Assembly (NCBI GenBank): GCA_026119855.1
Contig: JAOWBW010001583.1
Coordinates: forward strand, 62,001 to 126,000
DNA length: 64,000 nt
Source: Campanula takesimana
Taxonomy: Eukaryota; Streptophyta; Magnoliopsida; Asterales; Campanulaceae
Direction: 5' to 3'
In this document: in pieces, positions 9,555 to 19,202 of the stretch
How the letters are laid out: every line of letters begins with the position of its first letter
Position numbering within the stretch: position 1 is the first letter of the stretch
The notes under the pieces: model-generated
Told to the model about the DNA's origin: nothing
Databases searched by the model: none
The model's input: the letters and a program-made list of their open reading frames with translations, nothing else
Program-made: the position numbers and the translations under genes

Positions 9555-10763
9555 AAGTATAATGATGTTAAGGACTTTCTCTTGGGCGAGGAAAATCACA
9601 TAAAGAAGTTGGGGACACCGTCTACTTCGGAATCGGTCTTGGCTACAACTAGTAGGGGAAGACCGGGTTCTAGCAATAAAGGGAGAACAGGGTCAAGGGA
9701 AAGTGTAATCGGGGGTGGGGATCAGTATGAGGAGAACAAAGAAAGACCAAGGGTTGCAAGAGGATCGGTAGAGTGCTTTCATTGTAAGGAGTTAGGACAC
9801 TACAAGAGGGATTGTCCCAGGCGAGGGGATAAATCGGCGAATGTGATAATCGAAGGAGACGATGTACTGATTCTGAGCGTTAGTAGTGCGCTAGAATCAT
9901 GGGTGCTGGATTCGGGGGCATCATTCCACTCATGCGGGAATGCAGGAGCGATGGAAAATTACACTTCCGGTGATTTCAGAAAGGTCTATCTGGCGGATGG
10001 CGAGCCTTTGGAAATCAAGGGGAAGGGGGATGTCAGAATAAGAGCATTGGACGGGAAGGTCCTACATCTACACGGGGTCAGTCACATTCCGGGTTTGAAA
10101 AAGAACCTGATTTCAGTTGGGCAGCTGGGTGAAGAAGGTTACACGGTAACTTTTAGCTGCAGGAACTGGGTTATAACCAAGGAGGATTGTGAGATCGCTC
10201 GGGGTAATAGGGAAGGAAGATTTTATTTGAAAAACACCAAGGGTAGTATCGCGGTGGCGTCAGCCAAGGGTGATTCGGATTTGTGGCACTGTCGATTGGG
10301 TCACATGGGTGAGAAGGGGGTATCCCCGGTAACTTCTCGGGGTGGTGTGTCATATTACATGACCTTCATTGATGATTTGACAAGGAAGGACTGGGATTAC
10401 TTCTTAAAAGGGAAAGATGAATCTTTCAGGATGTATAAGAAGTGGAAGGCATTGGTGGAGAATCAGATTGGACTCAAGGATAAATGCTTGAGGTCTGTTA
10501 ATGGTGGGGAGTATGAGCTCTGTGAGTTTGAAGAATGCTGTGATGCGAATGAAATTTGCATGGATATTCTAGACTCGGGTGGGAGCGGCACGGTTCATGA
10601 TGACCAAGGTAAAGGGGTCACAGAAGATGAACCAAATACTCTAGGACCGGATATTCCGCTACGCAGATCTAACGGTGAGTGTAGATCGAAGGCAAAGGCT
10701 CCAGGTTTCTCAAGCAAGGTGAAGTTGAAGCTGGGCATAGCTTCAACGGGGCTTGGAGAATAG
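9555..10763 (+). pseudogene. Copia zinc knuckle, protease and truncated integrase region
   Basis: This frame continues the polyprotein after the stop at 9552. A CCHC knuckle (CFHCKELGHYKRDC) lies near 9775-9815, the retropepsin motif DSGASFH near 9910, and the pre-integrase zinc motif start WHCRLGHMGEKG near 10282. After that only a scrap of the integrase core remains (MTFIDDLTRK), followed by unrelated or heavily deleted sequence to the stop at 10761. The integrase catalytic triad, reverse transcriptase and RNase H are missing. The deletion, not point decay, makes it defective. Confidence 0.8.
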
Positions 10764-10873
10764 GGGAGGAGGATGGAACTACCATGATCGAGGTGAGCAC
10801 TAGGAAGACACCAAGGATGAGTTGAAGAACGGATACGGGGCTTGTATACGCGGTTGATCTCTAGGTGGGAGAT

Positions 10874-11388
10874 TGTTGGAATAGAGGACCAACAGGGAAC
10901 TAGCGATCGGAGCAAAAGGGAAGAAATTCGTCAGAGGGACTGACCTTTTGGGCGGCCGCCCAGGGTCATGGTGGGCGACCGCCTACTCCATCAGTTGGAA
11001 CCTTCAGCCGGAACACAATTATGGGCGACCGCCCATAGGCAGAGTGGGCGACCGCCCAAGTGTCGGGGGCAGTCGGGGCTGAGTCGGTTTTTGGGCCAGA
11101 TTTCGAGTTTCCTTGTCCGTCTAGGGTTAAGTTTTATTCTAGGTTTGCTATATAAGCAATGTTCCACCCCCATACTCATTGTAAATCTAAATTTACATAT
11201 TATAGTGCAAGATCCTAGCTTGGTAGTGCCCCCAGACGTAGTCAAAAATATTGACGAACTGGGTAAATAATTTCTTGTGTTCTTTTGTTTTTTTGCTTTG
11301 GTTTCTTATTTCTTGTGCTTGTTTGTGGTGCCGGGTTTTCTTGCGATTTGCTTGGGTGTTGGGTGTTGGAAGGGTCAATTCCACAACA
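10874..11388 (+). repeat. 3' LTR (515 bp)
   Basis: Same length and ends as the 5' LTR, preceded by the purine-rich tract GGTGGGAGA and followed by the AGAAC duplication. Confidence 0.93.
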
Positions 11389-11393
11389 AGAAC

Positions 11394-12395
11394 CTCTACT
11401 CTAGTGGCTGCAACAGCTCTATACTCAGCCTCAGTTGAAGAGCGAGCCAAGGTGCGTTGCTTCCTTAAACTCCAAGAAAGCCGATTTCGGTCAAAATAGT
11501 TAATGTACCCGGTTGTGATTATTTAATCATCCTTATCCCCTGCCCAATCTCCATCTGTGAAAGCATGAAGAGTGAGAGGAGAGTCTTGCCTTATAAAAAG
11601 ACCATGCGAATTCATACCATGCGTTTGAGAGCAGCCAAATGAACATTAGTGGGACAATGCATATACTGAGATAACTGATTAACCACAAAGACTAGATCAA
11701 ACCTGGTTAAGTAGAGATATTGCAGTGCACCAACAATTGCCCGAAACTCATAAGGATTGGAGATGGAAGAGAAGGTAGTGGTGGTGAGTGGCGAATGGGA
11801 ACCATAGGTGTAGAAACCGAATTAGCTTCAATCATTTTGGTACAGGTGAGCAAGTCTTGGACATATTTGTGTTGGCTTTGGAAAAGACTCTGAGGGTGAG
11901 GGATAACTTCAACTCTAAGAAGATAAGACAAAGGCCCTAGATCTTTAAGGAAAAACGAGAATAAAATTGATCTATGAATTTATCAACTGAAGACTAGTTC
12001 GAACCAGTAATAATAATGTCATCTACAAAGACTATCAAATAGATGAGATCGTGAGTAGTTTGAAGAACAAAGAGAAGTGTCAGAAACACAGCTGGTAAAA
12101 CGAAGAGAGAGAAGGTAGTTCTTTAGTTTAGTGTACCAAGCTCGTGGGGCTAATGTAAGACCATAGATAGCCTGACGGAGCTTATAGACAAGTGTAGGAA
12201 AAGAAGAAGTGACAAAGCCAGGAGGTTGAGACATGAACACATTGTCTTGAAGAGTACCCTTAAGAAAAGCATTACTCATGTCAACTTGGCGAAGAGGCCA
12301 CCCATGAACAGTGGCTAAATACAGAACAATGCGAATTGTGGCCGGCTTAACCATAGGACTAGGACTGAAGGTTTCAGAATATTTTAGACCTGGGC
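11394..12395 (-). pseudogene. Copia reverse transcriptase and RNase H remnant
   Basis: Minus-strand pieces show Copia reverse transcriptase hallmarks: RQVDMSNAFLKG near 12290, VYKLRQAIYGL followed by APRAWY near 12150, and the RNase H motif SSTEAEYRAVA near 11430. Stops and shifts interrupt the frame, and the region that should hold the YVDD box (near 12010-12040) is recognisable but broken. The 3' part of RNase H continues at 8169-8478, on the other side of the younger LTR element. Confidence 0.8.
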
Positions 12396-12449
12396 GTTGA
12401 TGAAAAGATTAATTGGAGAAACTCAATCCCATTGATACGAGGACAATAT

Positions 12450-12451
12450 AT

Positions 12452-12490
<39 letters not shown>
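12450..12490. repeat. (TA)n microsatellite
   Basis: About 20 TA repeats with one interruption, inside the Copia LTR. Confidence 0.9.
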
Positions 12491-12495
<5 letters not shown>

Positions 12496-12545
12496 AGAAG
12501 TCCTAACTTGACTAGGAATAACATAAAAGAATCTTATACAAATGA

Positions 12546-12822
12546 ATACTCCCTCCACCCCACCTCACTTGACACTTATTTCCATTTTGATTCGTTGCGA
12601 CTCTCTTGACACTCCGAAAAATAACCTACTTTTTATAATTTTATATTCATTCTACCCCACCACTCATTCTCTTTCTCTTCATTTTTCACCACTCAATTTA
12701 TTCAACCAACACTACTATTTACCCCTCTCATTCTCACTTCATTTTCTATCACACATAAATCACTTTTCCTTAATTCTTGTGTCCACCTTTTAAGTGTTAC
12801 GTGAGATGAGATGTAGTGAGTA
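12546..12822. mobile_element. Stowaway-like MITE in the Copia LTR
   Basis: TACTCCCTCCACCCCACCTCACTTGACACTT at the left pairs with AAGTGTTACGTGAGATGAGATGTAGTGAGTA at the right, with TA at both ends. The right end is more diverged. The sister LTR at 7975-8168 lacks this segment. Confidence 0.82.
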
Positions 12823-12907
12823 TATGTAAAGAGAATTCTAAATATAAAAGATATCCAAATAATAATAGGAGTGAAGATCAAGTAGGATCTTTATCAGGTG
12901 TAGAGTC

Positions 12908-14001
12908 TGTTGGAATAAAATATTTGGACCAGTTCAGATTAAACAGATTTAATCAATTAAAGGGGCAATCACGAATTCAATAGTAATACAGTTTATAGCC
13001 AAAAGCATAACAGAAAAAGCAAAGGAACGCGTACTAGGAAAAACGGCAAACAGAAAACAAGAGGGATTCAGAATACTTATTAGATCGAGTCGCCTGTATG
13101 AAGACTCTTCTAAGAGAATTTATTGCCCCTTACTGATGCGACAAAGAGTTACGGAAAAATCCTCCGAGGATAAAACGATCTCAGCAAACGTACCAAAAAA
13201 TCTCGCACGAATAGGTACAGATGCACTTGCGCCTGCTGTCCCACTTCGCCTCTAATCGCCCGCTCAGATCAATCACAGAAACAGTGTATGGAGAAGACAG
13301 ATTTCGAGAGCAAAAATCAGAGAGTATTTTTGCGTGTGTTAAAATCTGAAACCGGGACTGTTATTTATACAAGTTTGAAGTCGGTTTAGAGTTTTTAGAA
13401 GGACACTAAAACCTACCCGAATTACAGTAGCTTATTCTTGAAGGAAAAACAACTGTACAAGAGTCCAGTTAGGAAACTGACGAGACTAACTGATTCCGTT
13501 AGCAAAAAGGAAACTTCAAATAAATTTTGACTAAAAAGATAGGCCCTCGAACCGAACCATTCGCCCAAACGCCCTTAGCCCGAGCCCAGCCCGACCGAGC
13601 CGAGCGAGCGCGTGTGGGGAAAGGTTCAAGCCCACCTCACATGTAAGTTGAACATGAGACTATGAAATACCTTGTAATTTATGGCACTCCAACTTCTCAT
13701 TCCAATTCCATGTGGGTTGGCACAAAAAGCCTTTTATATTCCCAAATAAAGGGGAGGTTTGGCTTTCCTATCCCATGTGGGATACCAACCAACCCATTTT
13801 ATCTTTGAGAATCAAAGCACTTAAATGCCCATATTTGAAGTCTTAGAACCATGCATTTAAATTCATAATTTGGCTTTCACCAAAACATCAAATTTCCTCA
13901 TGCTATATCATACAATGTAAATCAACATTGAATATGGTCAAACTCAAAGGGATCCAAAAATGGGACCCACCCAAAATTGACCAAATGTCAAATTTGCAAC
14001 A
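12908..14001. mobile_element. Solo LTR (1,094 bp)
   Basis: It starts TGTTGGAATAAAATATTTGG and ends AATTTGCAACA. A 5-bp duplication GAGTC flanks it (12903-12907 and 14002-14006). There is no internal domain or second LTR, so an element was removed by LTR-LTR recombination. It lies directly beside the old Copia remnant. Confidence 0.85.
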
Positions 14002-14410
14002 GAGTCTTTAATGACTCTAACTAGCTTTAGGAATCATTTTGAGAGTGGTTGAAGAGAGTTTTGGCATCTCTTCTTCTGCAAAAACTCAGGAGTGAAAACT
14101 TTCAGTGGGTCTTATTTATATGTTTTTGACCTAGCAAAGTGTGTCGCACGACACACTCAACAATTTTGTATGATTCGTCGCACGACAGAGTTGGTTACTT
14201 GGTGGATAAGTCACAAGTTATTGAGCAGATTCGGACTCTAATTGTTGAGTAGAAATTCCTTTTAAAAATATTCATGAAGTCCATACACGTTTCAGTGGGG
14301 AATGTATTTTAACAGATTGTTCAGGGTGGGTAAACAGATGTGGGGAGAAATTCATATTTTTTTCCCCGTCCAAGTGTAGTAATTTAACCATTAAAATTAA
14401 AGCGAGGTTA
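14002..14410. other. No gene seen
   Basis: Sequence between the solo LTR and the Gypsy element. It has two copies of a TCGCACGACA motif (near 14144 and 14171) but no reading frame or repeat boundary that I can support. Confidence 0.5.
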
Positions 14411-14961
14411 TGTTTTGGTGAAAAAACAATAAGAACTAAATTGTGCAAAAAAGTGTTTAGTCTATGGATTACAATGGAAGGTACTTTGGAATATAATTAT
14501 TTGAATGACAATGAGGATGACCCAATGATGTATACGAGGAAAGCCCTTGAGAGAATGCTCTCGCCGGCACAAAACCTCGGGAGGTGTTTCCGAGCACTTA
14601 CCACCCCACAACGATTGTATTGATGATTGGAGTTACAAATGAAGTTATGGCGGATTACAATGATGGATCAGTGAATGTGTGTGCCGCCTCTAGCTTTGTT
14701 TAAATACAAATAATAAATGAGATAAGCCTAACGAGATAAGCCTAGCTCAACTAACTAAGCTATTAATTCGGATGACCAAGTCTTTGTTGATGTTGATAGG
14801 AGTATTCTTAGGTTTTTAACCGTCACATGTTTAATCTGCATAAACGATTATAAACAACACAATAAATAAATAAACCAAAAAAATTTACTTACAGTGAAAG
14901 CCGTTATCATCAGGATGTCACTATCTTCCAGGACGTCGTCATGTGAATTTTACTCATAACA
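14411..14961 (-). repeat. 3' LTR of the Gypsy element
   Basis: On the plus strand it begins TGTTTTGGTGAAAAAACAAT and ends TTTTACTCATAACA. It matches 36563-37121 along its length. Confidence 0.93.
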
Positions 14962-14974
14962 ATTGCCCCAAAAC
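14962..14974 (-). other. Polypurine tract of the Gypsy element
   Basis: On the minus strand GTTTTGGGGCAAT lies directly before the 3' LTR, where plus-strand priming would occur. Confidence 0.6.
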
Positions 14975-15240
14975 TTAATTTTTACAGTGATTAAAAGATA
15001 AGTTTCCACACACTTCCACTGGGTTCATGTATCTTCGACGGTTGAGTTGATTAGACGTGTTAGAGTAGAGTCCTAGGGTAATGAATACGTTTGCTAGTTT
15101 CTAGGCATTTGGACGGTTAGGGTTAATAAAGAGGCTTTTTTTCTTTCTTCTTCACAACTCTCTATTTTCTCTCTCTACGGTGAAGAACTTGAGGTAAAAA
15201 TTTCTTCTTCCTTTTCCTTGATTCTCTCGATTTTCTTACT

Positions 15241-16862
15241 ATGGGAAAAACAAAGTGGTCCAAGTCTAAGGATTTGGTCCCTAGTCCTTCGAGTCAAGGC
15301 AAGAATGCAGGATCTGACAATTTTACTTGTGAGTTTTTGTTAGCCAGTCCTGATAGTGAAGTTTGTCTTTTTAACAATTCCCAACTTGAACTCTTCAAAA
15401 ATCATCAATGTCTGCCGGAGTCCTCTGTTTTTCGCCCGTTCGATGTTTCTTTAAAAGTTGATTTTGTATCTCCTTCTTGGATTGCTTTTTATGAATATCC
15501 TTTTACCTTAGGGTTCACTTATCCCTTTCCCCCACTCGTGTCTGATTTCTTCAAAAGGACCCAGTTAACATACGTCCAGTTGATGCCTATGGTATGGAGA
15601 GTTTTTTCTTACGTCTCGAGGGTAAACCAGGAGCATAATTTAGGCATAGGTTTGAATGAAATGGATTTAGTGTATGATTTGCAATCCTTTGGTTCCAAAC
15701 GTTATTTACTAAAAACGAAGGTTGGTGTTGACTCAGCGTTTTTGAAAGTTTCTGTAAATGACCGAGGTTGGAAGGGTCGATACTTTTTCATTGAGAGGAA
15801 ATCCTTAGGCTATGACGATAGTGTGCCATGGAGATGGAACAGGGGAGGTAAATATCCTTTTCTTGAATTTTCTATTTGCTTCTTAACTGAACATGTAATT
15901 TTCCCTTTTTTGTGCTTGCAGATATCAAGTGGGCAGAGCTTTTTCAACCAACGGAATATTCAAAGAGGAAATTGGACACTTTGAGAGATCTTTCTGTTGA
16001 GGACAGATCCTTCAAGGTCCCAGCAATTGGAGCTTTTCGTCAGGAGTTGTCTTCTTTCAAGATGTCGACGGGTAAGATTTTTGCTTGAGATTTTGCCTGG
16101 ATTGTTTCCTTTTGAATCCTGAATTGATCTGTCTTCATGTGCATTTTCAAAGAGTGGACAAGATTTTTCTCTTAAAGACTTGGAGAATTTTGTTGGAATG
16201 AGCTCTAGGCCACCGGTCAAACCCAAAACAGAAGTTGCAACGTCAGTGGGTTCCAGGTTGAAGAAAAGGAAGAACGAGGAGAAAGAAATTGTGGAGGTTG
16301 GAGCTCTTGAAGACATAGAAGTGGAGGATATTAAGAGAAATTTTTTTGGTGTTGGTTCTGATGTAAGTCCTGCAAGATTTTCACATTTATTTGCAATATT
16401 GAGTATTTTTAAGATTTACTAACAGATTCGCTTTTGCAGGCATTTGGAGCTATGGAGTCCAAAGTTGTCATTTTGGATGAGACCAATAACAAGCTGCTGA
16501 TGGAGTTACTGCAATTAAAAAAGCACATTACTTTGGAGAAAGAAGAAATGTAGAAGAAGATTCAAGTCCTGAACGATGAAGTTGCTAGCTTGATGAAAGG
16601 AATGTCATCCATCCAAGATGTCCACTTGCAGGAGATCGAAGACTTAAAAAGTGCTCTGATGAAATCTGCAGCTGTTACAAATGATGGAGGATTTCTCAAA
16701 TGGCAAGCATACATAGTGGGACATTGAGCAGCAGCGCATCCTTCTAAAGGGATTGACTGGAGAAGGAATGGAAACAGGAGAGGTATCGTCGGCTGCTAAG
16801 GACGATGACAAGAAGGAAGATGGAGCACCACCAGCGCGGAAGCCACTTAAAGTAATTTTCAA
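15241..16862 (+). CDS. Antisense additional gene of the Gypsy element (Transposase_28 / 'gene 23'-like), spliced, disrupted
   Basis: This plus-strand gene opposes the Gypsy polyprotein. Exon 1 starts at ATG 15241 after a CT-rich leader. It contains a segment with WIAFYEYPFTLGFTYPFPPL, then DFFKRTQLTYVQLMPMVWRV and GWKGRYFFIER, the pattern of the 'putative gypsy-type transposon' domain (Pfam Transposase_28) found in extra genes of Grande- and Tat-like elements. A good donor (GTAAAT, about 15848) and acceptor (TTGCAG, ends 15920) join it in frame to DIKWAELFQPTEYSKRK. Further donor/acceptor pairs lie near 16071, 16155, 16363 (GTAAGT) and 16440 (TTTGCAG). The last exon is a Glu/Lys-rich predicted coiled coil, then an acidic tail ending KDDDKKEDGAPPARK near 16850. 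Defects: an in-frame TAG at about 16551 and a TGA near 16725; the second splice junction does not keep phase exactly. Function unknown. Confidence 0.7.
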
Positions 16863-17332
16863 TGTGTTTTTTGAACAATGTTTTTTTGGGTTGTGTCCCA
16901 GGAATGTTGCAAAGACAATTTCATGGTTTTTGTTTTGGTTTGTAATGGTCCATAAGGGCTAAAACAATTTTCTTTTTCAAAGTATGGGGTTGGTTCCATA
17001 CTTTAAGTTTCTGGGATATTTTGAACAAGTTTGGGCTAGGTATTTCGTGGGTTTTTTGAATGGAATAGACTGGAATGTTTTAAGGTTTCTAAGTTATGCT
17101 GCCTTCTTGCATAGGATGTTTAAATCCTTTTCACAATCTTTTGTTTGGCATGCCATACCAATAAACCTTCGTGCTTAGATAAAATGTAAATGTTATAACC
17201 AATTGATCAAAGCTTTAGATTAGTATTTGATTAAGTGAAAATGGGGGGTGCGTACATATCAACATACGTGCCCATTTCAAACCTTAATCAACACTAATGT
17301 CGTGCGCTCCAGGCGAAGGTGTATAAACCTTA
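16863..17332. other. Non-coding spacer of the Gypsy element
   Basis: It continues the region between the antisense gene and the point where the SIRE-like element inserted. A 64-codon plus-strand frame (16984-17178) has no recognised product and may be 3' sequence of the antisense transcript. Confidence 0.5.
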
Positions 17333-18760
17333 TGTTGGTCCCAAAGGGCAACAAGGGTATGAAAAATAGCTAGAGGGGGGGGTGAATAGCTGTTTTAAAA
17401 TTCTTTCCGTACCCTTGATAAACTCAATTGCAAATGCGCACTTTATCAAATAAGCGTTATGATATGCGCCTAAGTGAGTGAGTGAAATGCACAGCGGAAT
17501 TTAGTAATGTAAATAGGCGCAAAGTATGATAAAGGGGGGCGCACACACACTCTAAGTATTTTGACTCAAAGTGGGTGAAATAAGAAACTAAGGCAAATGA
17601 TATAACAAACACAACACAGTTCAATCAATCAATCTACAATGAATAAACAATCAAATAGTTAGATATGATATGACTTGAAAGAAAATAGCAAGATAGTAAG
17701 TACGCGCTATTTGGAGAGGTTTGATCGGGAAAATGATCTACGTCCTCTACCAAGATGGTTAGTCTTGGATTTCTAATGAAGATCTTATATTATGAGAGAG
17801 TGTTACAAATTACAATCGTTTTGAGCTTATACACTAACTTAAAATCTAATATCTATGAAAGAACAAATCCTAGACAATAACCGGTGTAACTCTAAAAGAA
17901 AGATCTAAGTGATCAAACTTAAAGAGGTGCGTGTGTGATTTTAGATTCAAGGCTCTTTAGATCTTTGAGATTGAGAGCACAAGAAAACTAAAGTGTTTTT
18001 GCTTGAGGATTTGGGCTAAGGATGAAGGTATGAGGATGTTCTTGAGGAATCTGGGAATTCAAAGGCAATCTTCAAATCTTCAACAAATGCTTGAGAGAGA
18101 AATTCTTGGAAATCTTATCAAAGCTTTAGCCACTTTAAAACGTTGAATTTTATGGGGTATTTATAGCAGAGCCCAAAAAACTAGCCGTTGGAAATCCTTG
18201 GTGAGTCAGAGAAAGGACGGATGTGCTGTCGCTCATTGAGTGGAGCACGTGTCCTTTTTAGCCGTTAGACTTATAACACAAATATGACCGTTATGGACAG
18301 GTGTCCTTTGATTAGGGCGCATACGTGTTATTTACCCACCGTTGGATCATTGGCGTAGTTTGAATTTCTTCAAGTCTTCGAGTCTTCAATAAATCACCGA
18401 GTGCTTAAATCAACATTGATTCACATTGAGCCAAGGAGGCGCATGACCTATGCTAGGCGCATAGTCATGTGCGCGCTTGAGCCATCTGGGCGCATGAGTG
18501 ATGCTAAGCGCATACTCATGCGCGCGCCTAATGAGGCGCATGGGCGCGTGGCTCAAACTCAAAGTGTGATTTTCTTGAATCTTGATCTTCTTGCCCTATT
18601 CCTAAGCCTATTCTATTACAATGGACTACGTAAAAAATGAAGTATAAATACTTCTTACATGTGGGTCTTAAGTCCATGAAATAAAACTTAGGTGATGGAT
18701 CAATCAAATCTAATCAATCCTATTACATTGAAACTGAGATATAAGTGGGCATACCCAACA
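17333..18760 (-). repeat. 3' LTR of the SIRE-like element
   Basis: Matches 27556-28984 throughout, including a GCGC-rich patch with repeated GGCGCATG motifs (18435-18550). Confidence 0.95.
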
Positions 18761-18774
18761 ATCTCCCCCTATTT
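18761..18774 (-). other. Polypurine tract of the SIRE-like element
   Basis: On the minus strand AAATAGGGGGAGAT directly precedes the 3' LTR. Confidence 0.75.
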
Positions 18775-19202
18775 GATTGATACCATTACCTACTATATCA
18801 AGGACACACATTATACTTAATAATAACATGTTCAAATAAATGACTTTGATAAATCATGTCTCAAGTTAATTCACACACTAGTCTAAGATATAGATTTCTA
18901 ATCTATTCCAATAAAGATAAAACATTACAAGTGGAAAGATAGAAACACAGTTAAACACATTCAAAATGATATATGAGTTTTAGTTTTGAAATGTGTTTAA
19001 ACAAAGTTTAAACTCAATGCATGAAAGTATGAAACAATTCAAATATGATGCATATGGTTTTAAACAATATTCAATGTTCTACAAACAAGAAGTTTGAGTG
19101 AACAAGAACAAAGGATGTGCTAAAACATGTAAGCACTAAATTACTAACAAAAATTTCTAACATCAAAAAGATTCTAGTAACTTACAATCAGAAAAGAACT
19201 AA

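Larger units (their letters stand above)
8479..11388 (+). mobile_element. Deletion-derivative Copia LTR retrotransposon with a 5-bp target duplication
   Basis: Two 515-bp LTRs, both starting TGTTGGAATAGAGGACCAAC and ending CAATTCCACAACA, flank a 1.88-kb interior. AGAAC is duplicated at 8474-8478 and 11389-11393. A tRNA-iMet-type primer binding site follows the left LTR and a purine-rich tract (GGTGGGAGA) precedes the right one. The interior encodes Gag, a zinc knuckle, protease and the start of the integrase region, then collapses; reverse transcriptase and RNase H are absent. Movement would need enzymes from another element. It sits inside the RNase H region of an older antisense Copia copy. 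Confidence 0.95.
7975..12896 (-). mobile_element. Old Copia remnant, split by a younger LTR element
   Basis: Two similar LTR-like segments (about 7975-8168 and 12396-12896) share GTCCTAACTTGACTAGGAA, GAATTCTAAATA, AAAAGATATC, AATAATAATAGGA and GAAGATCAAGTAGGATCTT in the same order and orientation. Between them lie antisense reverse transcriptase and RNase H pieces. Gag, protease and integrase are missing, so most of the interior was lost by deletion. The right LTR was later split by a Stowaway MITE, and the RNase H region by a 2.9-kb LTR element. LTR borders are approximate and I see no target duplication. Confidence 0.7.
12396..12896 (-). repeat. LTR of the old Copia remnant (upstream copy), split by a MITE
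   Basis: Matches the LTR at 7975-8168 on both sides of a Stowaway insertion at 12546-12822. A long TA microsatellite (12450-12490) has also expanded within it. Confidence 0.6.

Noticed and set aside
14125..14180. Palindrome-like TCGCACGACA pair as an operator or hairpin
   Set aside because: The symmetry is imperfect and there is no adjacent gene.
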